The notes under the pieces were generated by a model. The model searched no databases, was not told where the DNA came from, and was given only the letters and a program-made list of their open reading frames with translations. From NCBI GenBank assembly GCA_946478765.1, contig CAMLDH010000050.1, forward strand, positions 1 to 16,353: DNA of 16,353 nt, given 5' to 3'. The first letter of the stretch is position 1, and each line of letters opens with the position of its first letter. The stretch is from an uncultured Oxalobacteraceae bacterium (lineage in GTDB: Bacteria > Pseudomonadota > Gammaproteobacteria > Burkholderiales > Burkholderiaceae). Made by a program: the position numbers and the translations under genes. Positions 1 through 8,428 of this stretch are shown here, piece by piece.

Positions 1-42
1 GCCAGAACCGCATCCATCTCACAGTTTTTTATGCGTGGGTAC

Positions 43-585
43 TTAATTCTGGTCCGGTTCGTTGATGCGACGGGCGCCGTTAAAGCGCTTTTTCCAATAG
101 CTGATGTCCATGCTTTCGATCCGGACTGCGCCGCCGGCGGAAGGCGAATGGATAAACTTGTTATCGCCCAGATAAATGCCGACGTGAGAGAAACCGCGCC
201 TTAAGGTGTTGTAAAACACCAGGTCGCCGGGCTGCAGATCCTTTGTATCGATATGCTGGCCCAGGTGGCTGATTTCTTCCGCAGTGCGCGGCAAGTCCGC
301 GCCCCACGCTTCTTTAAAGACGTAGCGAACCAGCCCGCTGCAATCGAGACCGCTTTCCGGTGTGGTGCCACCATATTTATAGTGGATGCCGAGCATCCCC
401 ATTGCATTCAGTGCCAGTTCAGAAGCACGATTGGTAAATTCATGCAGTCTGGCGAGGGCAGTACGGGATTCTGACGCGGGCGCTTCCACGCTGAAGGCTG
501 AATTGGATAAACCCAGCAAGGCGGCAAGCACGCACGTGTTCGAGAAAAGCTGCACTCGGCGATGGTGTGGTTTAAATGTCATCAT
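43..585 (-). CDS. Secreted NlpC/P60 family peptidoglycan endopeptidase
   Basis: The 180-residue protein starts with a basic stretch and a hydrophobic segment (about residues 12-30), read as a signal peptide with cleavage near SAFS/VEA, so it should act in the periplasm or envelope. The C-terminal half is an NlpC/P60 domain: DCSG carries the likely catalytic Cys82, SHVGIYLG carries His134, and FIHSPSAGG carries the third polar residue, His146. Family members cut peptide stems of peptidoglycan, usually next to diaminopimelate. The frame is open to 786, but I chose the ATG at 585 because it directly precedes the signal peptide, has a GAGAAAG ribosome site and lies downstream of a good minus-strand promoter. 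A second ATG at 582 is equally possible. It is divergent from the response regulator gene. The family call is firm; the exact bond cut is not visible. Confidence 0.92.
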   Translation of the reverse strand: MMTFKPHHRRVQLFSNTCVLAALLGLSNSAFSVEAPASESRTALARLHEFTNRASELALNAMGMLGIHYKYGGTTPESGLDCSGLVRYVFKEAWGADLPRTAEEISHLGQHIDTKDLQPGDLVFYNTLRRGFSHVGIYLGDNKFIHSPSAGGAVRIESMDISYWKKRFNGARRINEPDQN

Positions 586-612
586 GGCAATCTTTCTCAA
601 TGTGACTTCCAG

Positions 613-641
613 AATGTAAGTCAATCCGGTAGTGCTGTCAA
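613..641 (-). promoter_or_regulatory. Sigma70 promoter of the NlpC/P60 gene
   Basis: On the minus strand a perfect TTGACA (-35, complement of 636-641) is followed after 17 bases by TACATT (-10, complement of 613-618, 4/6). The start codon lies about 28 bases further on, giving a short leader. This is sequence matching only. Confidence 0.6.
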
Positions 642-664
642 AAGTTATTGCTTGCAGGTATGCT
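635..664 (+). promoter_or_regulatory. Possible weak promoter of the response regulator gene
   Basis: CTGTCA (635-640) is followed after 18 bases by TATGCT (659-664), each matching 4/6 of the sigma70 consensus, with the ATG at 694. It overlaps the -35 box of the divergent promoter, so the two could compete. The match is weak. Confidence 0.3.
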
Positions 665-693
665 ACCGATACCGCAGGTAAAGGCTGTCCAGC

Positions 694-1848
694 ATGCCCA
701 CAAATACAAGTAGCGATATCCCCGTTAAACCGCGCGTCCTGATTGCGGACGACTCGCGCATCGTGCGCGCCACCCTGATCAAGCATATCGAAGGCATGTT
801 CGAATTCCGCGAGGCGCCCGATGGAGAGCAGGCGTGGGAGACGCTGCTGCTCGACCGGAATATCCGCGTCGTGATTACCGATCTCACCATGCCGAAGCTG
901 GATGGATACGGTTTGCTGCGGCGGATTCGGGCCTCAAAAATTGCACGGATACGCAATATTCCGGTGGTGGTCGTTTCCGGCAGCGATGAACGGGAAGAGC
1001 GCGAGCGTGCCAAGGCAGCCGGCGCGACCGACTTGATTACCAAGGGTATCGGCACTGCACAATTGCTGTCCCGCCTCGATGTTTTGGCGAAGCTGGCCAA
1101 CACACAAGGCGAATTCGAGCGCAGCCTGGAGGCGCTGGTTCACAAGGGGGACAATGGTCCGCATCTGCAACTGATGTCACCTGAAATGCTTGAGACGCAA
1201 GCGGCAACGATGCTGGCAAATTCCATACAGCACGGTAAAAATTTCGTGCTCCTGAATGCCTGCGTCGGCTTGAAACATGATAGTGCGAGCATGAGCGCTT
1301 CAACGCTGCCAGCCAGCGTTGTGCATGCGATAGGGCAGCTATTGCAGTGCATGGTGCGGCAGACCGATTGCGTATCCCAGACGGGAGATGCAGAATTCAC
1401 GCTTGCGGCCGGCAATATTCATTTCGATTCGGCCCGTACTTTTGCCCAGCGCGTGTGCGGCGCCATTGCCAATACCCACCTGGACAAAGACGACGGTATT
1501 TCATTTATCGCAAGTTGCGGCATGGTGTCATTGTCGGAGTATGGCGCCGACAGCAGAGCCATCACGCTTCCCTTGAGTGCATTGCGCGACATTGCGCGGC
1601 GCCGCGCCGCTTTCGGTTTGACGCATGGCATTTCCGGTGTGCTGGGCGCGGAGGAAGAGGCCGCGTTCCAGGCGGGCCTGCAACTGCCGCATAGCGCATG
1701 GAGCAGTCATGCCGCGACACCCAATCTGGCAACCTTGCTGCAATGGGTAAAGGAAGGCAAGACCGATCAGGTGTTACTGCATATCGACAAATTATCCGCA
1801 GAGCTGAAGCCTCTCGTTGACCTCATCCGGCTGCAGCCAAAAGGCTGA
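694..1848 (+). CDS. Response regulator with receiver domain and degenerate GGDEF-like domain
   Basis: Residues 12-130 form a CheY-like receiver domain with all the usual parts: the acidic pair Asp19/Asp20, phospho-acceptor Asp63 in VVITDLTMPKLDG, Ser95 as the switch residue and Lys117. Residues about 170-300 read like a diguanylate cyclase fold, but the signature loop is TGDAEF (230-235) in place of GGDEF, and the upstream LLQCMVRQTD matches the helix before that loop. It is therefore probably catalytically dead and may bind a ligand or partner instead. The last ~60 residues look helical and unassigned. No kinase gene is beside it. The start follows AAAGG at a workable distance. The receiver call is firm; the second domain is my reading of a divergent sequence. 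Confidence 0.85.
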   Translation: MPTNTSSDIPVKPRVLIADDSRIVRATLIKHIEGMFEFREAPDGEQAWETLLLDRNIRVVITDLTMPKLDGYGLLRRIRASKIARIRNIPVVVVSGSDEREERERAKAAGATDLITKGIGTAQLLSRLDVLAKLANTQGEFERSLEALVHKGDNGPHLQLMSPEMLETQAATMLANSIQHGKNFVLLNACVGLKHDSASMSASTLPASVVHAIGQLLQCMVRQTDCVSQTGDAEFTLAAGNIHFDSARTFAQRVCGAIANTHLDKDDGISFIASCGMVSLSEYGADSRAITLPLSALRDIARRRAAFGLTHGISGVLGAEEEAAFQAGLQLPHSAWSSHAATPNLATLLQWVKEGKTDQVLLHIDKLSAELKPLVDLIRLQPKG

Positions 1849-1941
1849 TATCCGGTCCAAATCGCGTGGCCGAAAAACGTTTTTTCAGTCGCCATCGGAT
1901 GATTGCCGTACAATTCTGCCTTCTTCAAACAGGAGGCTGTC

Positions 1942-2349
1942 ATGCAATCCAAACAAATTTTGACACTTGACGACGTCAAGAAAATCGCTGCCGCAGCGGA
2001 AGCGGAAGCGAAAGCAAACAACTGGGCCGTCACCATTTCGGTTGTCGATGACGGCGGTCACTTGTTGTGGCTGCAACGCCTGGATGGCGCAGCGCCGATT
2101 TCCGCCAATATCGCCCCTGCGAAAGCGAAAACCGCGGCACTCGGCCGTCGTGAAAGCAAGATTTACGAAGACATGATCAACAACGGCCGCTTTTCCTTCA
2201 TCACCGCGCCGAATCTGGATGGCATGCTCGAAGGCGGCGTCCCGGTCATGGTCAACGGTCAATGCGTGGGCGCGGTCGGCGTGTCCGGCGTGAAATCGTC
2301 GGAAGACGTGCAAATCGCCAAGGCCGGCATTGCCGCCCTCGGTTTGTAA
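1942..2349 (+). CDS. GlcG/HbpS family (DUF336) small protein
   Basis: The protein has 135 residues. Start ATG 1942 is set by a full AGGAGG at 1931-1936; the frame is open from 1903 but the extra residues look non-coding. The pattern LTLDDVKKIAAAAEAEA, VTISVVDDGGHLLWL (about 30-44), AKAKTAALG (60-68) and GGVPVMVNGQCVGAVGVSG (98-116) is that of the GlcG/HbpS/PduO C-terminal family, which fits the usual length. Members include a haem-binding extracellular sensor accessory (HbpS) and a glycolate-operon protein of unclear role (GlcG). No signal peptide is seen, and no glycolate or cobalamin genes lie nearby, so a specific job cannot be assigned. A 12-bp hairpin terminator lies about 150 bases downstream. 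Confidence 0.85.
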   Translation: MQSKQILTLDDVKKIAAAAEAEAKANNWAVTISVVDDGGHLLWLQRLDGAAPISANIAPAKAKTAALGRRESKIYEDMINNGRFSFITAPNLDGMLEGGVPVMVNGQCVGAVGVSGVKSSEDVQIAKAGIAALGL

Positions 2350-2366
2350 TCCATCAGGCGCGATTT

Positions 2367-2605
2367 TCAATAAAACAGCGTCGTTCTCAGGAAAAGCCCT
2401 TGTGCGCGATCGTCACCGAAAATTCGGGCGCGGTACTGCCGCGACAAATCCCGATAAGAGCGCGGCGCGTGGTAGCGATCCTGGTTGAACCAGTAGCGCA
2501 ATGGGCGCCGACCCCGCCGCCCATTGCGCTTTTCTCATTGCTGATCGTCGAATTGTAGTCTGCCGCCAGCACCGCATGTGGATACAGCACCAGCTTCGGA
2601 TGCTC
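2367..2605 (-). pseudogene. nfrA: Remnant of the 3' end of nfrA (outer-membrane partner of NfrB)
   Basis: From 2605 downwards on the minus strand a frame reads KLVLYPHAVLAADYNS ... GGGVGA. After a frameshift near 2501-2506 a second frame reads LRYWFNQDRYHAPRSY, YRARIF and GLFLRTTLFY, then a TGA at 2367-2369. Alternating aromatic strands and a terminal aromatic residue are typical of an outer-membrane beta-barrel end, and the wording resembles NfrA C-termini as I remember them. The position just downstream of an nfrB fragment fits the nfrB-nfrA gene order of E. coli. The rest of the gene is missing. The assignment rests on memory of the family and on synteny, so it is moderate. Confidence 0.5.
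2496..2535 (+). terminator. Rho-independent terminator after the GlcG-like gene
   Basis: GCGCAATGGGCG (2496-2507) and CGCCCATTGCGC (2518-2529) form a perfect 12-bp stem with a 10-base loop, followed by TTTTCTC. The T run is on the plus strand only, so it should stop transcripts from the GlcG-like gene before the carA promoter. The minus-strand nfrA remnant reads straight through it. Confidence 0.75.
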
Positions 2606-2609
2606 GAAT

Positions 2610-2799
2610 CAGCAGGTAATTGAATAATTGCAGTTCCAGCGGATGTAGCACGTCTTCGCTATCGTGCAGTATCACGCCGGCGAACTCGATATTTTTTCTT
2701 TTCCGTGCAGAAAAATCGCCTGAATGATCCAATTCAGGCAATCGGCCTTGCTGGTCGGATGCCTGTCGGCGCCAGCGGAACTTGCCGGTAGCATGGATT
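2610..2799 (-). pseudogene. nfrB: Internal fragment of nfrB glycosyltransferase (phage N4 adsorption protein B family)
   Basis: The minus strand carries HPTSKADCLNWIIQAIFLHG (frame ending near 2693), then in another frame IEFAGVI followed by HDSEDVLHPLELQLFNYL (ending at 2610). E. coli NfrB, as I recall it, has the same order: PGPTSKADCLN, a short helix, then FILHDAEDV and a PMELRLFNYL-like stretch. One extra A in the six-A run (complement of 2692-2697) would restore a single frame. A third frame (NPCYRQVPLAPTG, near 2799-2760) may continue the homology upstream. NfrB is an inner-membrane glycosyltransferase that works with NfrA in making a surface glycan and in phage N4 adsorption. Only about 60 residues of a large protein survive. 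Confidence 0.7.
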
Positions 2800-2811
2800 C
2801 TGCTCGCGGGT

Positions 2812-2841
2812 TTGCTGGAGGACAGTGTTTTGCGTTATAAT
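2812..2841 (+). promoter_or_regulatory. Sigma70 promoter of carAB
   Basis: TTGCTG (2812-2817) is followed after 18 bases by a perfect TATAAT (2836-2841). Transcription would begin near 2848, leaving a leader of about 150 bases before carA. It is the best sigma70 match found in the 648-base gap. Confidence 0.65.
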
Positions 2842-2864
2842 TTGCCGGTTTAGCCAATTAAATT

Positions 2865-2938
2865 CCGCCGTAGCGCATACCATCTTCCATCCCGTCTCAA
2901 AAAGACCAGTTATCGACACCCAAAGCGCATTTCGGCGG
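2865..2938 (+). other. Possible stem-loop in the carAB leader RNA
   Basis: CCGCCG and GCGC (2865-2870, 2873-2876) can pair with GCGC and CGGCGG (2925-2928, 2933-2938) around a small internal loop, enclosing 48 bases. It sits between the carA promoter and the ribosome site. No T run follows, so it is not an obvious terminator or attenuator. Its role is unknown and it may be chance in GC-rich sequence. Confidence 0.3.
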
Positions 2939-2997
2939 GGGATCCTAGCGGTCGTTCTGGCGCGGCGCAGCGGCGGTAACCACATCAGGAGTTACCC

Positions 2998-4149
2998 TTG
3001 CCGCCATTTTTTTCTGGCCACACAGTTCCGGCCATCCTAGCGCTTGCAGACGGGTCGATTTTCAAAGGTTTTTCCATCGGTGCTGCCGGCCATGCCACCG
3101 GTGAAGTCGTGTTCAACACGGCGATGACCGGCTACCAGGAAATTCTCACCGATCCCAGCTATTGCCGCCAAATCGTCACGCTGACCTATCCGCATATCGG
3201 TAATACCGGCATCAATCAAGAGGACGTCGAAGCATCGAAAGTCCATGCTGCTGGCCTGATCATCAAAGACCTGCCGCTGCTGGCTTCCAATTTCCGTTCG
3301 ACGCAAACGCTGTCGGATTATCTGAAAACGGAAAACGTCGTCGCAATCGCCGGCATCGATACCCGCAAGCTGACGCGCATCCTGCGCGAAAAAGGCGCAC
3401 AGAGCGGGACCATCCTGGTCGGTGAAGACAGCGTCGAAAAAGCGCTGGAATTGGCCCGTTCTTTCCCGGGTCTCGCCGGCATGGATCTGGCCAAAGTGGT
3501 ATCGACCCGGAAAGCATACGGCTGGACCGAAGCCGAATGGGTGCTGGGGAAAGGCTACGGACAGCAGGCTGCGCCCCGGCACCATGTGGTCGCGTTCGAC
3601 TATGGCGTCAAGAACAACATCCTGCGTATGCTGGCCGAGCGCGGTTGCAAAGTGACCGTGTTGCCCGCGCAAGCGTCCGCTGCCGATGCATTGGCGCTCA
3701 AGCCGGACGGCATTTTCCTGTCCAACGGTCCCGGCGACCCCGAGCCATGCGATTACGCGATTGCGGCAAGCAAGGAATTGATCGAACGCGGCATTCCGAC
3801 CTTCGGCATTTGCCTCGGTCACCAGATCATGGCGCTGGCATCCGGCGCCAAAACACTCAAAATGAAATTCGGCCATCACGGCGCGAACCACCCGGTGCAA
3901 GATCTCGATACCAAGCAGGTGATGATCACTTCGCAAAACCATGGTTTCGCGGTTGATGCCGCGTCGCTGCCGACCAATTGCCGCGTGACGCACGTGTCGC
4001 TGTTCGATGGCTCGCTGCAAGGTTTTGCCCGCACCGACAAGCCCGCGTTTTGCTTTCAGGGACACCCTGAAGCGTCGCCCGGCTCGCACGATATCGCCCC
4101 CTTGTTCGATCGCTTTGTGGCGATGATGGAGAAACAGAAAAATGCCTAA
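2998..4149 (+). CDS. carA: Carbamoyl-phosphate synthase small (glutaminase) subunit
   Basis: This is the 383-residue glutamine amidotransferase subunit. It releases ammonia from glutamine and passes it to CarB for carbamoyl phosphate, which feeds pyrimidine and arginine synthesis. The N-terminal CarA domain shows [21 protein letters not shown] and [11 protein letters not shown]. The class I amidotransferase domain shows the nucleophile Cys272 in FGICLGHQ and the His356/Glu358 pair in [10 protein letters not shown]. The start is TTG at 2998: AGGAG at 2987-2991 is correctly spaced and the length matches the family. The gene is in an operon with carB, whose ATG overlaps its end by 8 bases. Identification is secure. 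Confidence 0.98.
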   Translation: MPPFFSGHTVPAILALADGSIFKGFSIGAAGHATGEVVFNTAMTGYQEILTDPSYCRQIVTLTYPHIGNTGINQEDVEASKVHAAGLIIKDLPLLASNFRSTQTLSDYLKTENVVAIAGIDTRKLTRILREKGAQSGTILVGEDSVEKALELARSFPGLAGMDLAKVVSTRKAYGWTEAEWVLGKGYGQQAAPRHHVVAFDYGVKNNILRMLAERGCKVTVLPAQASAADALALKPDGIFLSNGPGDPEPCDYAIAASKELIERGIPTFGICLGHQIMALASGAKTLKMKFGHHGANHPVQDLDTKQVMITSQNHGFAVDAASLPTNCRVTHVSLFDGSLQGFARTDKPAFCFQGHPEASPGSHDIAPLFDRFVAMMEKQKNA

Positions 4150-7100
4150 GCGTAACGACATAAAAAGCATCCTGATCATTGGCGCCGGCCCGATCATTAT
4201 CGGCCAGGCGTGCGAGTTCGATTACTCCGGCGCGCAGGCTTGCAAGGCATTGCGCGAAGAAGGTTACCGCGTGATTCTGGTCAACAGCAATCCGGCCACC
4301 ATCATGACCGATCCGGAAATGGCCGATGTCACCTACATCGAGCCAATTACCTGGCAAGTGGTAGAGCGCATCATCGACAAGGAGCGTCCCGACGCGATTC
4401 TGCCGACCATGGGCGGTCAGACTGCGTTGAATTGCGCACTCGACCTGCATCACCATGGCGTATTGAGCAAGTACGACTGTGAACTGATCGGCGCCTCGCC
4501 GGAAGCGATCGACAAGGCGGAAGATCGTTCCAAGTTCAAGGAGGCGATGACCAAAATCGGTCTCGGTTCGGCGCGATCCGGCGTATCGCACACGATGGAT
4601 GAGTCGTGGGCGGTGCAAAAGGAACTGGGTTTCCCAGTCATTATCCGGCCTTCGTTTACGATGGGCGGCACTGGCGGCGGCATCGCGTACAACTCCGAAG
4701 AATTCGAGACGATCTGCAAACGTGGCCTGGAAGCGTCGCCGACCTCCGAACTGTTGATTGAAGAATCGCTGATCGGCTGGAAAGAATACGAGATGGAAGT
4801 GGTCCGCGACAAAAAGGACAACTGCATCATCGTGTGCTCGATCGAAAACCTGGACCCGATGGGCGTCCATACGGGGGATTCGATCACTGTTGCGCCGGCG
4901 CAGACGCTGACCGACAAGGAATACCAAATCATGCGCAACGCGTCGCTCGCAGTGTTGCGCGAGATCGGCGTCGATACCGGCGGATCGAACGTGCAGTTCT
5001 CGATCAATCCGAAAGACGGCCGCATGATCGTTATCGAGATGAATCCGCGCGTGTCGCGTTCGTCCGCACTGGCATCGAAAGCAACCGGTTTTCCGATCGC
5101 GAAGATCGCCGCCAAGCTGGCGGTCGGCTTTACGCTGGACGAGCTGCGCAACGAAATTACCGGCGGCGCCACACCGGCCTCGTTCGAGCCGAGCATCGAT
5201 TACGTTGTCACCAAGATCCCGCGTTTCGCATTCGAAAAATTTCCGACCGCCGACGCGCATCTGACGACGCAAATGAAGTCGGTCGGTGAAGTGATGGCGA
5301 TCGGTCGCACCTTCCAGGAGTCGTTCCAGAAAGCATTGCGCGGTCTCGAAGTCGGCGTCGATGGCATGAATCAGAAAACCCTTGACCGCGAAGTGATCGA
5401 AGAAGAACTCGGCGCGCCGGGACCGGAGCGCATCTGGTATGTCGGCGACGCATTTGCCCAAGGCTTCACACTGGACGAAGTACATCAACTGACGCATATC
5501 GATCCGTGGTTCCTGGTGCAGATCAAGGAAATCGTCGATATCGAATTGTGGCTGGAAACGCAATCGCTGGATGCGATCGACAAAGCGACGCTGTTCAAGC
5601 TCAAGCAAAAAGGTTTCGCCGATCGTCGTTTGGCGACATTGATGAAGACGACCGATAAGGCCGTGCGTGAAAAGCGCCATGCGCTCAATATCCGTCCGGT
5701 CTACAAACGGGTCGATACCTGTGCCGGCGAATTCGCGACCAATACCGCTTACATGTACTCGACCTATGAGGAAGAGTGTGAAGCAAAGCCGACCGACAAA
5801 AAGAAAATCATGGTGTTGGGCGGTGGTCCGAACCGTATCGGCCAAGGCATCGAATTCGATTATTGCTGCGTGCATGCCGCACTCGCGATGCGCGAAGACG
5901 GCTATGAAACCATCATGGTCAACTGCAATCCAGAAACCGTGTCGACCGACTATGATACATCCGACCGTTTGTACTTCGAGCCGCTGACGCTGGAAGATGT
6001 GCTGGAAATCGTCGACAAGGAAAAGCCGTATGGCGTGATCGTGCAGTACGGCGGCCAGACGCCGCTGAAGCTCGCGCTTGATCTGGAAGCGAATGGCGTC
6101 CCGATCGTCGGCACCTCGCCCGACATGATCGATGCAGCGGAAGACCGTGAACGTTTCCAGAAAATGCTGCACGACCTGGATCTGCGTCAGCCGCCGAACC
6201 GCACTGCGCGCACCGAAGAAGATGCGCTGAGATTGGCACAGGAAATCGGCTATCCGCTGGTGGTGCGCCCGTCGTATGTGCTGGGCGGCCGTGCAATGGA
6301 AATCGTGCATGAGCAGCGCGACCTTGAGCGCTACATGCGTGAAGCGGTCAAGGTGTCGCATGATTCGCCGGTGTTGCTGGACCGCTTCCTGAATGATGCG
6401 ATCGAAGTCGACGTCGACTGCCTGTCGGACGGCAAACGCACCTTTATCGGCGGCGTGATGGAGCATATCGAACAGGCGGGCGTGCACTCGGGCGATTCGG
6501 CCTGCTCGTTGCCGCCGTATTCGCTGTCGCAGGAAACGATCGATGAATTGAAGCGCCAGACCGCGCTGATGGCCAAGGGCTTGAATGTGGTCGGCCTGAT
6601 GAATGTGCAGTTTGCGATCCAGCAGAAAGAAGTCGACGGCAAGATGCAGGACGTCGTTTTTGTGCTGGAAGTCAATCCGCGCGCGTCGCGTACCGTGCCG
6701 TTCGTGTCGAAAGCAACAGGCCTGCAACTTGCCAAAATCGCCGCGCGCTGCATGGTTGGCCAGTCGCTGGAAAGCCAGGGCATTACGAAGGAGGTCGTGC
6801 CTTCGTATTTCAGCGTGAAAGAAGCAGTCTTCCCGTTCGTGAAATTCCCGGGCGTCGATACGATCCTGGGGCCGGAAATGAAATCGACCGGTGAAGTGAT
6901 GGGCGTGGGCAAGACCTTCGGCGAAGCATTTGTAAAATCACAATTGGGCGCCGGCATCAAGTTGCCGAAGTCGGGCAAAGTGTTCCTGAGCGTGAAAAAC
7001 AGCGACAAGCCGCGCGCGGTACAGGTGGCCAAGGATCTGGTTGCAATCGGTTTCTCTGTGGTGGCGACCAAGGGCACTGCCGCCGCGATCAATGCTGCCG

Positions 7101-7372
7101 GCGTTCCTGCCACGACCGTCAATAAAGTCGTCGAAGGCCGGCCGCACGTGGTGGACATGATCAAGAACCATGAGATTGCGCTGGTCATCAACACCGTCGA
7201 GGAAAAGCGCAGCGCGATCACCGACTCGCGCGCCATCCGGACGTCGGCGCTTGCTGCGCGGGCGACAACTTACACCACGATTGCCGGTGCGGAAGCTGCG
7301 GTCGAGGGCATGCGCCACCTCGACGAGTTGCATGTCTATGATTTACAAGGCCTGCATAAAACTTTAAACTAA
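4142..7372 (+). CDS. carB: Carbamoyl-phosphate synthase large subunit
   Basis: The 1076-residue protein matches the usual length. It builds carbamoyl phosphate from bicarbonate, two ATP and CarA-derived ammonia. The two homologous ATP-grasp halves are plain: the first opens with [20 protein letters not shown] and the second with [19 protein letters not shown] (about residue 557). Each has its own VEVNPR-type motif ([13 protein letters not shown] and [13 protein letters not shown]) and HSGD/HTGD loop. The last ~140 residues form the MGS-like allosteric domain, which in relatives binds UMP and ornithine or IMP. Its ATG lies inside the end of carA (overlap ATGCCTAA), so translation is probably coupled. 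A long hairpin follows. Confidence 0.98.
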   Translation: MPKRNDIKSILIIGAGPIIIGQACEFDYSGAQACKALREEGYRVILVNSNPATIMTDPEMADVTYIEPITWQVVERIIDKERPDAILPTMGGQTALNCALDLHHHGVLSKYDCELIGASPEAIDKAEDRSKFKEAMTKIGLGSARSGVSHTMDESWAVQKELGFPVIIRPSFTMGGTGGGIAYNSEEFETICKRGLEASPTSELLIEESLIGWKEYEMEVVRDKKDNCIIVCSIENLDPMGVHTGDSITVAPAQTLTDKEYQIMRNASLAVLREIGVDTGGSNVQFSINPKDGRMIVIEMNPRVSRSSALASKATGFPIAKIAAKLAVGFTLDELRNEITGGATPASFEPSIDYVVTKIPRFAFEKFPTADAHLTTQMKSVGEVMAIGRTFQESFQKALRGLEVGVDGMNQKTLDREVIEEELGAPGPERIWYVGDAFAQGFTLDEVHQLTHIDPWFLVQIKEIVDIELWLETQSLDAIDKATLFKLKQKGFADRRLATLMKTTDKAVREKRHALNIRPVYKRVDTCAGEFATNTAYMYSTYEEECEAKPTDKKKIMVLGGGPNRIGQGIEFDYCCVHAALAMREDGYETIMVNCNPETVSTDYDTSDRLYFEPLTLEDVLEIVDKEKPYGVIVQYGGQTPLKLALDLEANGVPIVGTSPDMIDAAEDRERFQKMLHDLDLRQPPNRTARTEEDALRLAQEIGYPLVVRPSYVLGGRAMEIVHEQRDLERYMREAVKVSHDSPVLLDRFLNDAIEVDVDCLSDGKRTFIGGVMEHIEQAGVHSGDSACSLPPYSLSQETIDELKRQTALMAKGLNVVGLMNVQFAIQQKEVDGKMQDVVFVLEVNPRASRTVPFVSKATGLQLAKIAARCMVGQSLESQGITKEVVPSYFSVKEAVFPFVKFPGVDTILGPEMKSTGEVMGVGKTFGEAFVKSQLGAGIKLPKSGKVFLSVKNSDKPRAVQVAKDLVAIGFSVVATKGTAAAINAAGVPATTVNKVVEGRPHVVDMIKNHEIALVINTVEEKRSAITDSRAIRTSALAARATTYTTIAGAEAAVEGMRHLDELHVYDLQGLHKTLN

Positions 7373-7393
7373 GCTAAATAGTTCAACCTTAGC

Positions 7394-7451
7394 CACAGAG
7401 GTCACAGACGGTGCCGGATTTTCCGGCGTCATTTGTGACCTCTGTGCTTTT
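7394..7451 (+). terminator. Long hairpin terminator after carAB
   Basis: CACAGAGGTCACA (7394-7406) and TGTGACCTCTGTG (7434-7446) are perfect 13-base inverted arms. Inside, GACG/CGTC and CCGGA/TCCGG extend the stem with small bulges to a TTT loop. CTTTTCATTT follows. It should end the carAB transcript, though greA begins only about 20 bases later. The arm sequence resembles dispersed CACAGAGG-type intergenic repeats. Confidence 0.7.
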
Positions 7452-7469
7452 CATTTGGTCAATAAAATC

Positions 7470-7946
7470 ATGAACTCAGTACCTATCACCAAACGCGGCG
7501 CAGAATTACTCAAAGAAGAGTTGCACCGCTTGAAAACCAAAGATCGTCCAGCGGTTATTAATGCGATTGCCGAGGCGCGCGCGCAAGGCGACCTGTCGGA
7601 AAACGCGGAGTACGATGCAGCAAAGGAACGCCAAAGTTTCATCGAAGGCCGTATCGCGGATCTGGAAGGCAAGTTGGGCGCAGCGCAAATTATCGATCCG
7701 GCTTTGCTCGATGCGGAAGGCCGCATCGTATTTGCATCGACCGTTTATCTGGAAGACCTGGAGTCTGGTGAAAAAGTAACGTATCAGATTGTCGGGACCG
7801 ATGAGGCGGATCTGAAGGAAATGAAAGTGTCAATTACGTCGCCGATCGCACGCGCATTGATCGGAAAATATGCAGGTGATGTGGTCGGTGTACAGGCGCC
7901 ATCGGGTGTTCGTGAATACGAAGTTCTTGAAGTCCGCTACATCTGA
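7470..7946 (+). CDS. greA: Transcription elongation factor GreA
   Basis: The 158-residue protein has normal length. GreA enters the secondary channel of backtracked RNA polymerase and stimulates cleavage of the 3' RNA end. The N-terminal coiled coil carries the functional tip [16 protein letters not shown] with Asp41 and Glu44, and the C-terminal FKBP-like domain ends in [12 protein letters not shown]. The ATG at 7470 matches the conserved start; the frame is open upstream to 7455 without support. No clear Shine-Dalgarno is visible. The next gene starts six bases after its stop. Confidence 0.97.
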   Translation: MNSVPITKRGAELLKEELHRLKTKDRPAVINAIAEARAQGDLSENAEYDAAKERQSFIEGRIADLEGKLGAAQIIDPALLDAEGRIVFASTVYLEDLESGEKVTYQIVGTDEADLKEMKVSITSPIARALIGKYAGDVVGVQAPSGVREYEVLEVRYI

Positions 7947-7952
7947 TTGCGC

Positions 7953-8408
7953 ATGTTCGTGTTGCGCGTTAGGCTGTTGATTGCTACCTTATGGGCGGGA
8001 AGCCTGTGGACCATCGGCTATCTGGTTGCGCCAACCTTGTTCGCGACGCTGTCGGATCGGGTGCTCGCAGGATCAATTGCCGGAAACATATTTCGCGCTG
8101 AAGCCTGGCTCTCGATTTTCTGTGCCGCCGTCCTGATGGTGTTGCAGAAGTTGCAAGCAACCAGTGGCAATAGCGCACAACGCAGATTTTTATTGCTCTT
8201 GATTTGTGCGATGCTCGCATGCACATTGATTAGCCATTTCGGCCTTCAGCCATTCATGGCAGCATTGCGTGAACAAGCGGGGCCGAGCGGCGTGATGGCA
8301 TCGGATGCCAAGATGCAATTCGGCATTTTGCATGGGCTATCCAGCGCCCTTTACCTCATCCAAAGTTTATTGGGCGTGGTGTTGATTCTGAAAATCCGGG
8401 TGGATTGA
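7953..8408 (+). CDS. DUF4149-type small integral membrane protein
   Basis: A protein of about 151 residues with four likely membrane segments: near residues 5-27 (LLIATLWAGSLWTIGYLVAP), 44-62, 76-95 (LLLLICAMLACTLISHF) and 127-147 (HGLSSALYLIQSLLGVVLIL). The order and the APTLFATL and FGILHGLSSALYL motifs fit the DUF4149/TMEM205-like family, which often follows greA or precedes yhbY in Burkholderiales. Its function is unknown. I start it at ATG 7953; TTG 7947 is an alternative. It lies six bases after greA, so the two are probably cotranscribed, and it converges with yhbY across 20 bases with no evident terminator. Confidence 0.8.
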   Translation: MFVLRVRLLIATLWAGSLWTIGYLVAPTLFATLSDRVLAGSIAGNIFRAEAWLSIFCAAVLMVLQKLQATSGNSAQRRFLLLLICAMLACTLISHFGLQPFMAALREQAGPSGVMASDAKMQFGILHGLSSALYLIQSLLGVVLILKIRVD

Positions 8409-8428
8409 TTGCACCCGGTTTCGACGAT

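Noticed and set aside
1873..1885. AAAAACGTTTTTT as a terminator of the response regulator gene
   Set aside because: It is a loop-less A/T palindrome with no GC stem, so it cannot form a standard terminator.
1909..1914. TACAAT as a -10 box for the GlcG-like gene
   Set aside because: No acceptable -35 lies at 16-18 bases; the best T-rich candidate is too far.
3037..4197. A 386-codon minus-strand open frame opposite carA
   Set aside because: Same artefact of codon bias in GC-rich DNA; the plus strand encodes conserved CarA.
3926..6727. A 933-codon open frame on the minus strand opposite carA/carB
   Set aside because: It is a shadow of carB: composition is His/Arg/Phe-rich low-quality sequence with no domain, while the plus strand is unmistakable CarB throughout.
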